Shown here piece by piece: positions 18,804 through 27,826 of a DNA stretch of 64,000 nucleotides. Under the pieces are notes generated by a model, which saw only the letters and a list, made by a program, of their open reading frames with translations, searched no databases and was not told where the DNA came from. A program made the translations under genes and the position numbers. Positions within the stretch are counted from its first letter, which is position 1, and each line of letters begins with the position of its first letter. The DNA is from Bifidobacterium colobi (lineage in GTDB: Bacteria > Actinomycetota > Actinomycetes > Actinomycetales > Bifidobacteriaceae): positions 1 to 64,000 of the forward strand of contig NZ_JAFEJU010000006.1 of assembly GCF_018555455.1 (NCBI RefSeq), read 5' to 3'.

Positions 18804-19343
18804 ATGGCATCGCATATTGGTAAGCTCCCCATCGCCATTCCTGCTGGCGTTGAAGTCAAGATCGAGGGTCAGAACTTCTCGGCCAAGGGTGCTAAGGGTT
18901 CCGATTCCTACGTGATTCCGGAAGGCATCTCCGCTGCCGTTGAAGGCAACGAGATTATCGTCACCCCGGCTGATGACCTGCGTCCGACCCGTGCAAAGCA
19001 CGGTCTGGCTCGTTCCATCATGGCCGGCATGGTCAAGGGCGTGCACGATGGCTACTCCAAGACTCTTGAGATCGTCGGCACCGGTTACCGCGCCGTCGCC
19101 AAGGGCCAGGGCATCGAGTTCTTCCTCGGCTACTCCCACACCATCACCGTCAACCCGCCTGCTGGCATCACGCTGAAGGTCACCGATCCGACTCACGTCG
19201 TGGTCGAGGGCACCGACAAGCAGACCGTGGGTCAGGTTGCCGCCAACATCCGCAAGCTGCGCGCTCCGGAACCTTACAAGGGTAAGGGTGTCAAGTACTC
19301 CGACGAGCACATCCTGCGCAAGGCTGGAAAGGCTGGTAAGTGA
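18804..19343 (+). CDS. rplF: 50S ribosomal protein L6
   Basis: L6 lies near the sarcin-ricin loop and factor-binding site. The 179 residues form two related domains. [20 protein letters not shown] opens the protein and the C-terminal [27 protein letters not shown] signature closes it. AAAGGAGA precedes the ATG. rplR starts one base after the stop. Confidence 0.97.
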   Translation: MASHIGKLPIAIPAGVEVKIEGQNFSAKGAKGSDSYVIPEGISAAVEGNEIIVTPADDLRPTRAKHGLARSIMAGMVKGVHDGYSKTLEIVGTGYRAVAKGQGIEFFLGYSHTITVNPPAGITLKVTDPTHVVVEGTDKQTVGQVAANIRKLRAPEPYKGKGVKYSDEHILRKAGKAGK

Positions 19344-19344
19344 T

Positions 19345-19716
19345 ATGAGCGTTGCAATTCTCGGAAAGGGCAAGAAGGTCGCCCTCAAGCGCCGTCACGC
19401 ACGTATCCGCAAGCGCATCTCCGGTACCGCCGAGCGTCCGCGCCTGGTGGTCACCCGCTCCAACCGCCACATGGTTGCCCAGGTGGTGGACGATACCAAG
19501 GGCATTACCCTGGTGTCCGCCTCCACCCTGCAGGCCGACTTCGCCGGCTTCCAGGGCACCAAGGTTGAGGCTGCCAAGAAGGTCGGCGAGCTGATCGCTG
19601 ACAAGGCTAAGGCCGCCGGCATCACCGAGGTCGTCTTCGACCGCGGTGGCAACAAGTACACCGGTCGCGTCGCAGCTGTGGCTGAAGGCGCCCGCGAGGG
19701 AGGTCTTGCACTGTGA
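19345..19716 (+). CDS. rplR: 50S ribosomal protein L18
   Basis: L18 binds 5S rRNA in the central protuberance. The 123-residue product from ATG 19345 begins [25 protein letters not shown] and ends [28 protein letters not shown], both typical. The longer frame from 19237 lies inside rplF and is rejected. The stop overlaps the GTG of rpsE by four bases. Confidence 0.96.
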   Translation: MSVAILGKGKKVALKRRHARIRKRISGTAERPRLVVTRSNRHMVAQVVDDTKGITLVSASTLQADFAGFQGTKVEAAKKVGELIADKAKAAGITEVVFDRGGNKYTGRVAAVAEGAREGGLAL

Positions 19717-20441
19717 GCGACAACGAAGCAAAGGAAACCCAAGTGGCTGAAGAAACTCAGAACACTGTGGCGACCGAATCCAACAACGAGGACCGCAAGG
19801 GTCGTCGTGGCCAGCGCGGTGAAGGCCGTCGTGGCGAGCGTCGTAACCGTCGTGAAGAAAACCGCGGCGACGAACTGCTCGATCGCGTGGTGACCATCAA
19901 CCGTGTGTCCAAGACCCACAAGGGTGGTCGTACCTTCAGCTTTGCCGCCCTCGTGGTGGTTGGCGATGGTAACGGCACCGTGGGCGTTGGCTACGGCAAG
20001 TCCCGTGAGGTCCCGGCCGCCATCGCCAAGGGCCAGCTGGACGCCAAGAAGCACATGTTCTCCGTGCCTCGCGTCCGCGGCACCATCACCCACCCGGTTC
20101 AGGGCCACGATGCTGCAGGCACCGTTCTGCTGCGTCCGGCTGCCCCGGGTACCGGCGTAATCGCCGGTGGCTCCGTGCGCGCCGTCATGGAATGCGCCGG
20201 CATCACCGACGTGCTGTCCAAGTCCATGGGCTCCGCCACCGCCGTGAACGTTGTTCGCGCTACTGTGGACGCCCTCAAGCAGCTTGAGGAGCCGGAGGAG
20301 ATCGCCGCTCGCCGTGGCCTGTCCCTCAATGAAGTCGCTCCTGACGCCCTGCTGCGCGCCCGCGCCGAAGGCATTGCCGAGGCTCGCAAGGCTCGCGAAG
20401 AGGCCGCTGCCAAGGCTGCCGAAGAGAAGGACGGTGAGTGA
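19713..20441 (+). CDS. rpsE: 30S ribosomal protein S5
   Basis: S5 shapes the decoding site and mRNA entry, and its loop is a source of ram and spectinomycin-resistance mutations. From GTG 19713 the product is 242 residues: a 50-residue acidic-to-Arg-rich extension, then [19 protein letters not shown] and the [13 protein letters not shown] loop as [19 protein letters not shown] Lys/Ala/Glu tail ends the protein. A second GTG at 19743 is a possible start, but the GTGA overlap with rplR favours 19713. Confidence 0.94.
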   Translation: MSDNEAKETQVAEETQNTVATESNNEDRKGRRGQRGEGRRGERRNRREENRGDELLDRVVTINRVSKTHKGGRTFSFAALVVVGDGNGTVGVGYGKSREVPAAIAKGQLDAKKHMFSVPRVRGTITHPVQGHDAAGTVLLRPAAPGTGVIAGGSVRAVMECAGITDVLSKSMGSATAVNVVRATVDALKQLEEPEEIAARRGLSLNEVAPDALLRARAEGIAEARKAREEAAAKAAEEKDGE

Positions 20442-20446
20442 TTATC

Positions 20447-20632
20447 ATGGCTAAGAACCTGAAGATTACCCTGCACCACGGCCTCGTGAACCGTACCCCG
20501 GCTCAGCGTGCTACCGCCAAGACCCTCGGTCTGAACAAGATCGGCAAGACCGTTGTCCGCCCGGACACCCCGGCCAACCGTGGTCTGGTGAACGCCGTGC
20601 GTCACCTGGTCACCGTTGAGGAGGTTGACTGA
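20447..20632 (+). CDS. rpmD: 50S ribosomal protein L30
   Basis: A small 61-residue large-subunit protein absent from some bacterial lineages. It has the typical [33 protein letters not shown] and a C-terminal [14 protein letters not shown] 20447 is chosen over upstream in-frame codons, which overlap rpsE. rplO starts two bases after the stop. Confidence 0.95.
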   Translation: MAKNLKITLHHGLVNRTPAQRATAKTLGLNKIGKTVVRPDTPANRGLVNAVRHLVTVEEVD

Positions 20633-20634
20633 TT

Positions 20635-21087
20635 ATGGCAGATAACGAAATCCTGCAGATGCACGACCTGAAGCCTGCTCCGGGCGCCAACAAGGACCGC
20701 ACCCGCGTGGGCCGCGGTGAAGGCTCCAAGGGCAAGACCGCCGGTCGTGGCGCCAAGGGCCAGACCAAGCGCAATCACGTGCGTCCTGGCTTCGAAGGTG
20801 GCCAGCTGCCGCTGTACATGCGCCTGCCGAAGCTCCGTGGCTTCAAGAACCCGTTCAAGGTTGAGGCTCAGGTCATCAACATCGCCAAGCTCGTGGAGAT
20901 CTTCCCCGAGGGTGGCGACGTGACCGCAGCCGACCTGGTGGCCAAGGGCGCCGTTCGCGGCAACGCCCCGGTCAAGGTTCTGGGCGATGGCGAGACCACC
21001 GTTGCTTTCAACCTCAAGGGTGTGAAGGTTTCGGCTTCCGCTAAGTCCAAGATTGAAGCTGCCGGTGGCTCCATCTCCGAAGACTGA
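20635..21087 (+). CDS. rplO: 50S ribosomal protein L15
   Basis: L15 is a late assembly protein with a long N-terminal extension that threads rRNA. The 150-residue product shows [32 protein letters not shown] and [25 protein letters not shown]. It ends the spc ribosomal block; a terminator follows and secY has its own 205-base upstream region. Confidence 0.97.
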   Translation: MADNEILQMHDLKPAPGANKDRTRVGRGEGSKGKTAGRGAKGQTKRNHVRPGFEGGQLPLYMRLPKLRGFKNPFKVEAQVINIAKLVEIFPEGGDVTAADLVAKGAVRGNAPVKVLGDGETTVAFNLKGVKVSASAKSKIEAAGGSISED

Positions 21088-21122
21088 TAAGTCTTTGCGT
21101 GAGAGCTGACTCAAGCTCATTC

Positions 21123-21163
21123 GAATAAACCCCCGACACCGACTGGTGTACGGGGGTTTATTC
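21123..21163 (+). terminator. Terminator between rplO and secY
   Basis: GAATAAACCCCCG pairs with CGGGGGTTTATTC, and an inner ACACC/GGTGT stem extends it. It separates the ribosomal block from secY, which in many bacteria is cotranscribed with rplO. Confidence 0.8.
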
Positions 21164-21292
21164 ATATCAATGATTAGTATTGTGCGATTATCTTGAGATA
21201 AGGGTGTCTTAAGTAGGCACGTTAGACTATGCTCGTTCGATAGTTTGTGATTTTTCGCGCGCGTTCGGTCGCGCTATAGGGAGGCAACCCAG

Positions 21293-22633
21293 GTGAGGAC
21301 ACTAATCCAGGCCCTGAAGACCAAGGAACTCAGGAAGAAGATTCTCTTCGTCCTGTTCATCATCATCATTTACCGTATCGGTTCGTTCATTCCAACCCCT
21401 GGCATTGACTACAACGTGGTGAACGAATGCATGGCCAAGATCGGCAGCTCCACTCAGGAGAACTTCATCGGACTGGTGAACCTGTTCTCTGGCGGCGCCA
21501 TGCTGCAGCTGTCCATCTTCGCTCTGGGCGTGATGCCATACATCACTGCATCCATTGTGGTGCAGCTGCTGCGCGTGGTGATTCCTCGCTTCGAGGCCTT
21601 GCACAAGGAAGGCCAGTCCGGTGAGGCGAAGCTCACCCAGTACACCCGATACCTCACCATCGGTTTGGCTGTGCTGCAGTCCACCACCATCCTGGTGACC
21701 GCTCGTTCCGGCGCCCTGTTCAGCTACCAGTGCGATCAGGTTATTCCGGATGGCTCCGTCTGGAGCCTTGTGGTCATGGTGCTCATCATGACCGGCGGCA
21801 CCGGCTTCATCATGTGGATGGCCGAATTGGTGACCGACAAGGGCATCGGTCAGGGTATGTCCATCTTGATCTTCATGTCCATCTGCTCCGGCTTCCTGCC
21901 GCAGCTGTGGGAGATTGGCTACGGCACCAACGGTACCGACGGCGACTGGGGTAAGTTCGCCATCGTGGTTTCCGTGCTCGTGGTCATCCTGATCTTCGTC
22001 GACTTCGTGGAACTGTGCCAGCGCCGCGTGCCGGTGCAGTACACTCGCCGCATGATTGGCCGCAAGATGTATGGTGGCTCCTCCACCTATCTGCCGCTGA
22101 AGATCAACATGTCCGGCGTTATCCCGCCGATCTTCGCATCCTCCATTCTGGCCATCCCGACCCTGATTGCTCAGTTCGGTAAGTCCGACCAGTCTTGGGT
22201 CAAGTGGATCAACAGCAATCTGGCCAACACCACATCCGTGTGGTACATCGCCCTGTACGCACTGATGATTGTGTTCTTCTGCTTCTTCTACACGTCCATC
22301 ACCTTCAACCCGGATGAGACGGCAGACAACATGAAGCAGTACGGTGGCTTCATCCCCGGTATCCGCGCCGGTAACGCCACCAGCCGCTACCTGACCTACG
22401 TGATGAACCGCCTCAACACCGTGGGCGCTGTTTACCTGCTGTTCGTGGCCCTGATCCCGACCGTGCTGATCATGGCGCTTGGCCTCAACGCACAGCTGCC
22501 GTTCGGTGGCACCACGATCCTGATTATCGCAGGCGTCGGCCTCGACACCCTGCGTCAGGCAAAGGCTCAGACCGAACAGTTCCAGTACACCGGCTTCCTG
22601 CTGGAGAACGTGGACCACAAGGAAGGCAAGTAA
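21293..22633 (+). CDS. secY: Preprotein translocase subunit SecY
   Basis: The channel-forming membrane subunit of the Sec translocon. The 446-residue product has ten hydrophobic segments, the plug and TM2 region after FIGLVNLFSGGAMLQLSIFALGVMPYITASI, and the cytoplasmic loops with RRVPVQYTRRM and FNPDETADNMKQYGGFIPGIR. The start is GTG at 21293 behind AGGGAGG. A hairpin (22639-22666) sits between secY and adk. Confidence 0.97.
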   Translation: MRTLIQALKTKELRKKILFVLFIIIIYRIGSFIPTPGIDYNVVNECMAKIGSSTQENFIGLVNLFSGGAMLQLSIFALGVMPYITASIVVQLLRVVIPRFEALHKEGQSGEAKLTQYTRYLTIGLAVLQSTTILVTARSGALFSYQCDQVIPDGSVWSLVVMVLIMTGGTGFIMWMAELVTDKGIGQGMSILIFMSICSGFLPQLWEIGYGTNGTDGDWGKFAIVVSVLVVILIFVDFVELCQRRVPVQYTRRMIGRKMYGGSSTYLPLKINMSGVIPPIFASSILAIPTLIAQFGKSDQSWVKWINSNLANTTSVWYIALYALMIVFFCFFYTSITFNPDETADNMKQYGGFIPGIRAGNATSRYLTYVMNRLNTVGAVYLLFVALIPTVLIMALGLNAQLPFGGTTILIIAGVGLDTLRQAKAQTEQFQYTGFLLENVDHKEGK

Positions 22634-22638
22634 TTGTT

Positions 22639-22666
22639 ATAGCTCCCCATATCAGTGGGGAGCTAT
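22639..22666 (+). other. Hairpin between secY and adk
   Basis: ATAGCTCCCCA pairs with TGGGGAGCTAT, followed by GTTTGTT. It could be a weak terminator or attenuator, and it ends only ten bases before the adk ribosome site. Confidence 0.6.
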
Positions 22667-22688
22667 GTTTGTTAGAAAGGACAGAACC

Positions 22689-23249
22689 ATGCGTCTGCTC
22701 ATCATGGGCCCTCAAGGCGTCGGCAAGGGCACTCAGGCTGCCCTGCTCGCTGAGCACTTCGGCATTCCGACCATCTCCACCGGAGACATCTTCCGCTACA
22801 ACATCAAGAACAAGACCGAGCTGGGTCTTGAAGCCATGAGCTACACCGACAAGGGTGAGCTGGTGCCTGACTCCCTGACCAACAAGATCGTCAAGGACCG
22901 TCTGGCTAAGGAAGATTGCAAGGACGGCTGGATCCTCGACGGTTATCCGCGCAACGCCGCTCAGGTTGAAGCACTGGACACCATGCTCGAAGAGCTGGGC
23001 ACCCCGCTCGACCATGTTGTGGCGCTGGAAGCCGACCGCGAGGTTCTGCTGGAGCGTATGAAGAAGCGCGCCGCTGAGCAGGGCCGTGCCGATGACACCC
23101 CGGAGGCCATCGCCAAGCGTCTGGAAACCTACGAGAAGGAAACCGCTCCGCTGCTGGACATTTACAAGTCCCGTGGTCTGCTGGTGCTCGAGAACGGCGT
23201 TGGCGAGATCAGCGAGATCAGCCAGCGCATCATTGACGACCTCAAGTGA
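22689..23249 (+). CDS. adk: Adenylate kinase
   Basis: Interconverts ATP plus AMP with two ADP. The 186-residue product has the P-loop GPQGVGKGTQ at 7-16, the AMP-binding ISTGDIFRYN and DGYPRN motifs, and the short lid form, lacking the zinc or long lid insertion of 214-residue enzymes. ATG 22689 follows AAAGGA; the longer frame runs into the upstream hairpin. The secY-adk-infA order is the standard actinobacterial one, apart from the absence of map. Confidence 0.96.
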   Translation: MRLLIMGPQGVGKGTQAALLAEHFGIPTISTGDIFRYNIKNKTELGLEAMSYTDKGELVPDSLTNKIVKDRLAKEDCKDGWILDGYPRNAAQVEALDTMLEELGTPLDHVVALEADREVLLERMKKRAAEQGRADDTPEAIAKRLETYEKETAPLLDIYKSRGLLVLENGVGEISEISQRIIDDLK

Positions 23250-23309
23250 GTGGTTGAGTAATCGTCCGAACAGGTGATACTGAACAGGCGATTACCACAG
23301 ATTTGTTCC

Positions 23310-23348
23310 GTACCCTTATGCGACACGCCGTGTGTTGCATAAGGGTAC
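23310..23348 (+). other. Long hairpin between adk and infA
   Basis: GTACCCTTATGC pairs with GCATAAGGGTAC, and a further GACAC/GTGTT pairing lies inside. No T-run follows directly. A TTGACA at 23373-23378, with a weak TATGCA 15 bases on, may be the start of an infA promoter. Confidence 0.6.
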
Positions 23349-23438
23349 CGCTGTATATGCCCCTGTATATATTTGACATTTGGTGTGTCTTCGTATGCAC
23401 CCGTAGTAATTCGTCCAACGATAGGAAACTAGAGGCAT

Positions 23439-23657
23439 ATGGCAAAAGACGGTGTGATTGAAGTCGAAGGTCAGGTAGTGGAGGCACTGCCGAACGCGAT
23501 GTTCCGCGTTGAGCTCGAAAACAAGCACATCGTGCTCGCCACCATCTCCGGCAAGATGCGTAAGAACTACATTCGGATCCTGCCTCAGGACCGCGTGGTG
23601 CTTGAGATGAGCCCCTATGATCTCAACCGCGGACGTATTACGTACCGCTATAAGTAA
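23439..23657 (+). CDS. infA: Translation initiation factor IF-1
   Basis: The 72-residue S1/OB-fold factor that occupies the A site during initiation. [26 protein letters not shown] and the terminal [12 protein letters not shown] are diagnostic. It heads the alpha-type cluster infA-rpmJ-rpsM-rpsK-rpoA-rplQ and lies 21 bases from rpmJ. Confidence 0.98.
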   Translation: MAKDGVIEVEGQVVEALPNAMFRVELENKHIVLATISGKMRKNYIRILPQDRVVLEMSPYDLNRGRITYRYK

Positions 23658-23678
23658 AGGTACAAGTAAAGGATAACC

Positions 23679-23792
23679 ATGAAGGTCAGCCCTAGTGTGA
23701 AGCGAATCTGCGAAAACTGCCGCGTGATTCGTCGTCACGGCCGCGTCATGGTGATCTGCACCAACCCTCGCCACAAGCAGCGCCAGGGCTGA
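23679..23792 (+). CDS. rpmJ: 50S ribosomal protein L36, zinc type
   Basis: A 37-residue protein, [20 protein letters not shown] onward, with the C4/CCCH zinc pattern (C11, C14, C27, H32). AAAGGATAACC precedes the ATG. It is easily missed by length cut-offs. A zinc-free paralogue may exist elsewhere in the genome. Confidence 0.97.
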   Translation: MKVSPSVKRICENCRVIRRHGRVMVICTNPRHKQRQG

Positions 23793-23939
23793 GAGCAGAT
23801 TCTCCAGCGGCACAAGTCAATAAGGCACTCACTCACAGTGCTTCCCGCAAGGGAACGACACTGAACCACGGGTACGTAGGCCCGTGCCGGATAACCGGGC
23901 GAGCGGGTGCAAGACCTACGGAAACAAGAAGGAATCGCA

Positions 23940-24317
23940 ATGGCACGTCTTGCCGGAGTCGACATCCCCAATGAGAAGCGCATCGAGATCGCCCTCACCT
24001 ACATTTTCGGTGTGGGTCGCACTCGTGCCAAGGAAACGCTTGCCGCGACCGGTATCAACCCGGACATCCGCGTCAAGGATCTTACCGACGAGCAGCTGAT
24101 CACGCTGCGTGACTACCTCGAAGCCAACTACAAGATCGAGGGTGATCTGCGTCGTGAAATCGATGCGGATATTCGTCGCAAGATTCAGATCAACTGCTAC
24201 CAAGGCCAGCGTCACCGTAAGGGACTTCCTGTGCGCGGTCAGCGCACCAAGACCAACGCTCGCACCCGTAAGGGCCCGAAGCGCACGGTCGCCGGAAAGA
24301 AGAAGGCCACCAAGTAA
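23940..24317 (+). CDS. rpsM: 30S ribosomal protein S13
   Basis: S13 contacts the P-site tRNA and the large subunit. From ATG 23940 the protein has 125 residues, beginning [26 protein letters not shown] and with the RGLPVRGQ-type motif as [20 protein letters not shown]. The longer frame from 23907 lacks conservation. A 147-base gap to rpmJ carries only short inverted repeats. Confidence 0.97.
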   Translation: MARLAGVDIPNEKRIEIALTYIFGVGRTRAKETLAATGINPDIRVKDLTDEQLITLRDYLEANYKIEGDLRREIDADIRRKIQINCYQGQRHRKGLPVRGQRTKTNARTRKGPKRTVAGKKKATK

Positions 24318-24403
24318 GCGTGGCATGATTCGAGCCACGGGATGATTTTCATCCCATCGCTCGAACACCAACAACAAAGTTCGTTACTAGGAAACGAGGG
24401 TCA

Positions 24404-24802
24404 ATGGCAGCTCCAAAGCAAGCCGCTCGTAAGCCTCGTCGTCGCGATCGCAAGTCGGTCCCGGTCGGCCAGGCTCACATCAAGTCCACTTTTAACAACA
24501 CGATCATTTCTATCACCGATCCGTCCGGCGCTGTGGTGTCCTGGGCCTCCGGTGGCGATGTCGGTTTCAAGGGCTCCCGTAAGTCCACGCCGTACGCTGC
24601 TGGTATGGCTGCCGAGTCCGCTGCTCGTAAGGCCATGGAACACGGTGTCAAGAAGGTCGACGTGTTCGTCAAGGGCCCGGGTTCCGGTCGTGAAACCGCT
24701 ATCCGTTCCCTGCAGTCCGCGGGCCTCGAAGTTGGTTCCATCACCGACGTCACCCCGCAAGCCCACAACGGCGTTCGTCCCCCGAAGCGTCGTCGCGTCT
24801 GA
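24404..24802 (+). CDS. rpsK: 30S ribosomal protein S11
   Basis: S11 lies on the platform near the E site. The 132-residue protein shows [47 protein letters not shown] and the terminal [12 protein letters not shown]. The gene is followed directly by rpoA; rpsD, present between them in many bacteria, is missing here. Confidence 0.98.
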   Translation: MAAPKQAARKPRRRDRKSVPVGQAHIKSTFNNTIISITDPSGAVVSWASGGDVGFKGSRKSTPYAAGMAAESAARKAMEHGVKKVDVFVKGPGSGRETAIRSLQSAGLEVGSITDVTPQAHNGVRPPKRRRV

Positions 24803-24882
24803 GCACTCAGCAATACCAAATCAATCCAAAACCGCTTAACCGGTGAGTGCACCACCGAGTTCAAGCTGAAAGGATAACCACA

Positions 24883-25878
24883 GTGCTTATTGCACAGCGT
24901 CCGACTCTGACCGAGGAATCCCTGAATCCGCAGCGCTCCCGCTTCACCATCGAGCCGCTTGAGCCTGGCTTCGGCTATACGCTCGGCAACTCGCTGCGTC
25001 GCACGCTGCTGAGCTCCATCCCTGGTGCTGCTGTCACCTCCGTGCGTATTTCCGGTGCTCTGCACGAGTTCACCACTCTGCCGGGTGTTCAGGAAGACGT
25101 CACCGAGATTCTGCTCAACATCAAGGGCATCGTGCTCACCAGCGAATACGACGAGCCTGTGGTCATGTACCTGCGCAGGAGCGGCAAGGGCGAGGCAACC
25201 GCCGGGGATATCACCCCGCCGGCCGGCGTCACCATTGCCAATCCGGATCAGCACATTGCCACCATCGCCGAAGACGGCGAACTCGAGATCGAGTTCACTG
25301 TGGAGCGTGGCCGTGGCTATGTGCCGGCTCAGATGAACAAGCAGGACAACGGTGAAATCGGCCGTATTCCGGTTGATTCCATCTACTCCCCGGTGCTCAA
25401 GGTGAGCTACAAGGTCGAGGCCACCCGTGTGGAACAGCGCACGGACTTCGACAAGCTCATTCTGGACGTGGAGACCAAGCCCGCCATCTCCCCGCGTGAT
25501 GCGGTGGCTTCCGCCGGTTCGACCCTGGTGGAGCTCTTCGGCCTGTGCCGTGAGCTCAACACTCAGGCCGAAGGCGTCGAGGTTGGCCCGGCCCCGGTGG
25601 CCGAAGAGTCCAACCCTGAGATGGCTGTCCCGATCGAGGATCTCAACCTGACGCAGCGTTCTTACAACTGCCTCAAGCGTGAGGGTATCCACACCATCGG
25701 TGAGCTCGTCTCCCACACCGAGCAGGACCTGCTCGACATCCGCAATTTCGGTATGAAGTCGATCGATGAGGTCAAGGAGAAGCTGCAGGCCCTGGGTCTG
25801 AGCCTCAAGTCCTCGCCGATGGCCTTCGACACCAATAATCTCGAAGGTGGCACTTTCTTCTCGCCTGAAGACGAGTGA
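24883..25878 (+). CDS. rpoA: RNA polymerase alpha subunit
   Basis: Dimerises to nucleate RNA polymerase and binds UP elements and activators. From GTG 24883 the product has 331 residues: an N-terminal domain with [26 protein letters not shown], and a C-terminal domain at about 250-315 ([20 protein letters not shown]). The upstream in-frame sequence from 24847 is not conserved and AAAGGATAACC precedes the GTG. A 91-base gap leads to rplQ. Confidence 0.97.
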   Translation: MLIAQRPTLTEESLNPQRSRFTIEPLEPGFGYTLGNSLRRTLLSSIPGAAVTSVRISGALHEFTTLPGVQEDVTEILLNIKGIVLTSEYDEPVVMYLRRSGKGEATAGDITPPAGVTIANPDQHIATIAEDGELEIEFTVERGRGYVPAQMNKQDNGEIGRIPVDSIYSPVLKVSYKVEATRVEQRTDFDKLILDVETKPAISPRDAVASAGSTLVELFGLCRELNTQAEGVEVGPAPVAEESNPEMAVPIEDLNLTQRSYNCLKREGIHTIGELVSHTEQDLLDIRNFGMKSIDEVKEKLQALGLSLKSSPMAFDTNNLEGGTFFSPEDE

Positions 25879-25969
25879 TCTGCCTCTTTGACCAACAGTC
25901 CGTCAATGGCATGCGGATGTTCGGGCATATGCCCACCTGCATACCAGACGGACAATAAGGAGTAAACCC

Positions 25970-26476
25970 ATGCCTACACCTAAGAAGGGCCCGCGTCTGG
26001 CTTCCAGCCCTGCGCATGAGCGCCTCATGCTGGCAAACATGGCGACCAGCCTGTTCCAGAACGGCCGCATCACCACCACGCTGCCGAAGGCCAAGCGTCT
26101 TCGTCCGCTGGCTGAGCGCCTGATCACCTTCGCTAAGCGCGGTGATCTGCACTCCCGCCGTCGCGTGATGCGCGTCATCCGCAACAAGTCCGTGGTGCAC
26201 GTCCTGTTCACCCAGATTGCTGAGCAGATGGAACAGCGTGAAGGTGGCTACACCCGTATCGTCAAGATCGCTCCGCGCGTTGGCGATGCTTCCCCGGCTG
26301 CTGTGATCGAGCTCGTGACCGAGCCGGTCGCCAAGAAGGCCGTCGTGAAGGAAGCCGAGGCTGCCACCAAGGTTGCCGACGAGGCTCCGGCCGCTGAGGC
26401 TGCTGCTACCGAGGCCACCGAGGCTCCGGCTGAGGAGACCGCAGCTGCTGAGGCTCCTGCCGAGAACGCCGAGTGA
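25970..26476 (+). CDS. rplQ: 50S ribosomal protein L17
   Basis: L17 lies at the bottom of the large subunit near the tunnel exit. Residues 1-118 form the normal L17 ([24 protein letters not shown] to [24 protein letters not shown]). The last 50 are an Ala/Glu/Thr tail ([19 protein letters not shown]), as in other actinobacteria. It is last in the cluster; a strong terminator follows and truA faces it. Confidence 0.96.
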   Translation: MPTPKKGPRLASSPAHERLMLANMATSLFQNGRITTTLPKAKRLRPLAERLITFAKRGDLHSRRRVMRVIRNKSVVHVLFTQIAEQMEQREGGYTRIVKIAPRVGDASPAAVIELVTEPVAKKAVVKEAEAATKVADEAPAAEAAATEATEAPAEETAAAEAPAENAE

Positions 26477-26492
26477 GCATCTCGCTAGCTTA

Positions 26493-26531
26493 AAAAGAGG
26501 GTTGGAATCCACGTGATTCCAACCCTCTTTT
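26493..26531. terminator. Strong terminator after rplQ
   Basis: A 17-base perfect stem (26493-26509 with 26515-26531) with a CACGT loop and a T-rich end on both strands, able to stop transcripts from both rplQ and the facing truA. Confidence 0.92.
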
Positions 26532-26561
26532 GCGTATATACATAAAAAGCTTCGCATTTAA

Positions 26562-26657
26562 CCACGGTGTGGCAATTATCCCACGGTGTGGCATTGCAAA
26601 ACGGCTTTATTCTGCGGTTTATACTGCTCCGCGAACAAATGATTTACCACACCGTGG
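26562..26657. repeat. Second CCAYGGTGTGG cluster
   Basis: CCACGGTGTGG at 26562-26572 and 26581-26591, and the inverted CCACACCGTGG at 26647-26657. Flanking bases also match the cluster at 9315-9429: GTGTGGCA after direct copies and CCGTGGAG in the inverted copy. It lies between the rplQ terminator and the truA stop. Confidence 0.7.
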
Positions 26658-26679
26658 AGCGTTTTGCTGCATGGTGAGC

Positions 26680-27594
26680 TCACGGCAATGTGCGTACCGC
26701 GCGAATCGCCTCGGCGCGAGATGCCAGCTGATCATCAGCGGGATACGCAATGTGCTCCAACGTCAACCCTTGCGGAGCAATAGGCCCGCTTGATCCTTCA
26801 CGCACCGGTACAGCCATTTTCCCGGCAAACCAATCCAAGGACTTGCGCCCTGAGCCGACCTTCACACACGAGCCGACCAGCGAACGCACCATATTACGGG
26901 CAAAAGCATCGGCGACAATCGTGAATACCAACAAACCGGACTCCAACGTTGGCGTCCGATAAACCTCACCCATCGCCAAGTCCTCTGGTACCAAGGCAGC
27001 AGACGGCACACGACGCCAATACGCGGTTTTGACTTCGCGAATCGTAGTGCCACCAGGATTCGGCGTAGCAAACGAACCAAAATCATGAAGACCAATGGTC
27101 ATTGCTGCAGCCTGATTCATCAGATCTACATCCAATGATTCATTCACCCTAAGTACACAGCCGCGCAGCCGCGGATCGACTTCGCTTAACTGATCAGCCA
27201 CACGATACACATAGGTGCGCTCCAGGGCGGAGAATCGCGCATCGAAACCATTCGGTGCCACGGCAATCCCATGAATGGCAATATCAGCAGGCAACACCGC
27301 TTTGAGACGCCGCGCCAATGCTACGCAAGCCGGTACATCCATATGGCCCACGCACCGCGCCAATACATCGTCGGACACATCAAGATGCGCCACCTGATGC
27401 GAGGCATGCACGCCGGTATCCGTACGTCCAGCCACAGTCAGACGCAGCGGCTCATCGGTATCATCAGCCGGCACACGCAGTACCTTATGCAGTGCATTCT
27501 CAATCGTCCCCTGCACCGTGCGCAGATCAGGCTGACGAGCCCAGCCAAAGAACCCGCCGCCATCGTATGCCAAATCAATGCGAAGTCGTGTCAT
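26680..27594 (-). CDS. truA: tRNA pseudouridine(38-40) synthase TruA
   Basis: Isomerises uridines 38-40 in the tRNA anticodon arm. The 304-residue product has RIDLAYDGGGFFGWARQP at the start and the catalytic aspartate D59 in VAGRTDTGVHASHQVAHLD. Start ATG 27594 is preferred to the TTG six bases upstream. The gene usually follows rplQ on the same strand; here it is inverted and faces it. Confidence 0.95.
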   Translation of the reverse strand: MTRLRIDLAYDGGGFFGWARQPDLRTVQGTIENALHKVLRVPADDTDEPLRLTVAGRTDTGVHASHQVAHLDVSDDVLARCVGHMDVPACVALARRLKAVLPADIAIHGIAVAPNGFDARFSALERTYVYRVADQLSEVDPRLRGCVLRVNESLDVDLMNQAAAMTIGLHDFGSFATPNPGGTTIREVKTAYWRRVPSAALVPEDLAMGEVYRTPTLESGLLVFTIVADAFARNMVRSLVGSCVKVGSGRKSLDWFAGKMAVPVREGSSGPIAPQGLTLEHIAYPADDQLASRAEAIRAVRTLP

Positions 27595-27826
27595 AGCCAA
27601 CCATCTTATCGGGGGCCACCCATCGCCTGCGAACCAATCGCAACACAGACAACCACGCGAGCCTCACCAAGCGCGAACAGACATAGGCGCAAGCGTCCAC
27701 AAGTGACCTGCCCGTAACACACCCGCACATTTACCGAAACGGTCCGGCCTTAGGTTATAACCATCAAACCCAGTCGCGGTGGGCGTGAGCGTGCGCCAAA
27801 GCCGCAACAGCAAGGAGCAAGGCACG

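Noticed and set aside
23373..23399. infA promoter TTGACA/TATGCA
   Set aside because: The spacing is 15 bases and the -10 is poor, so it is mentioned but not called as a promoter.
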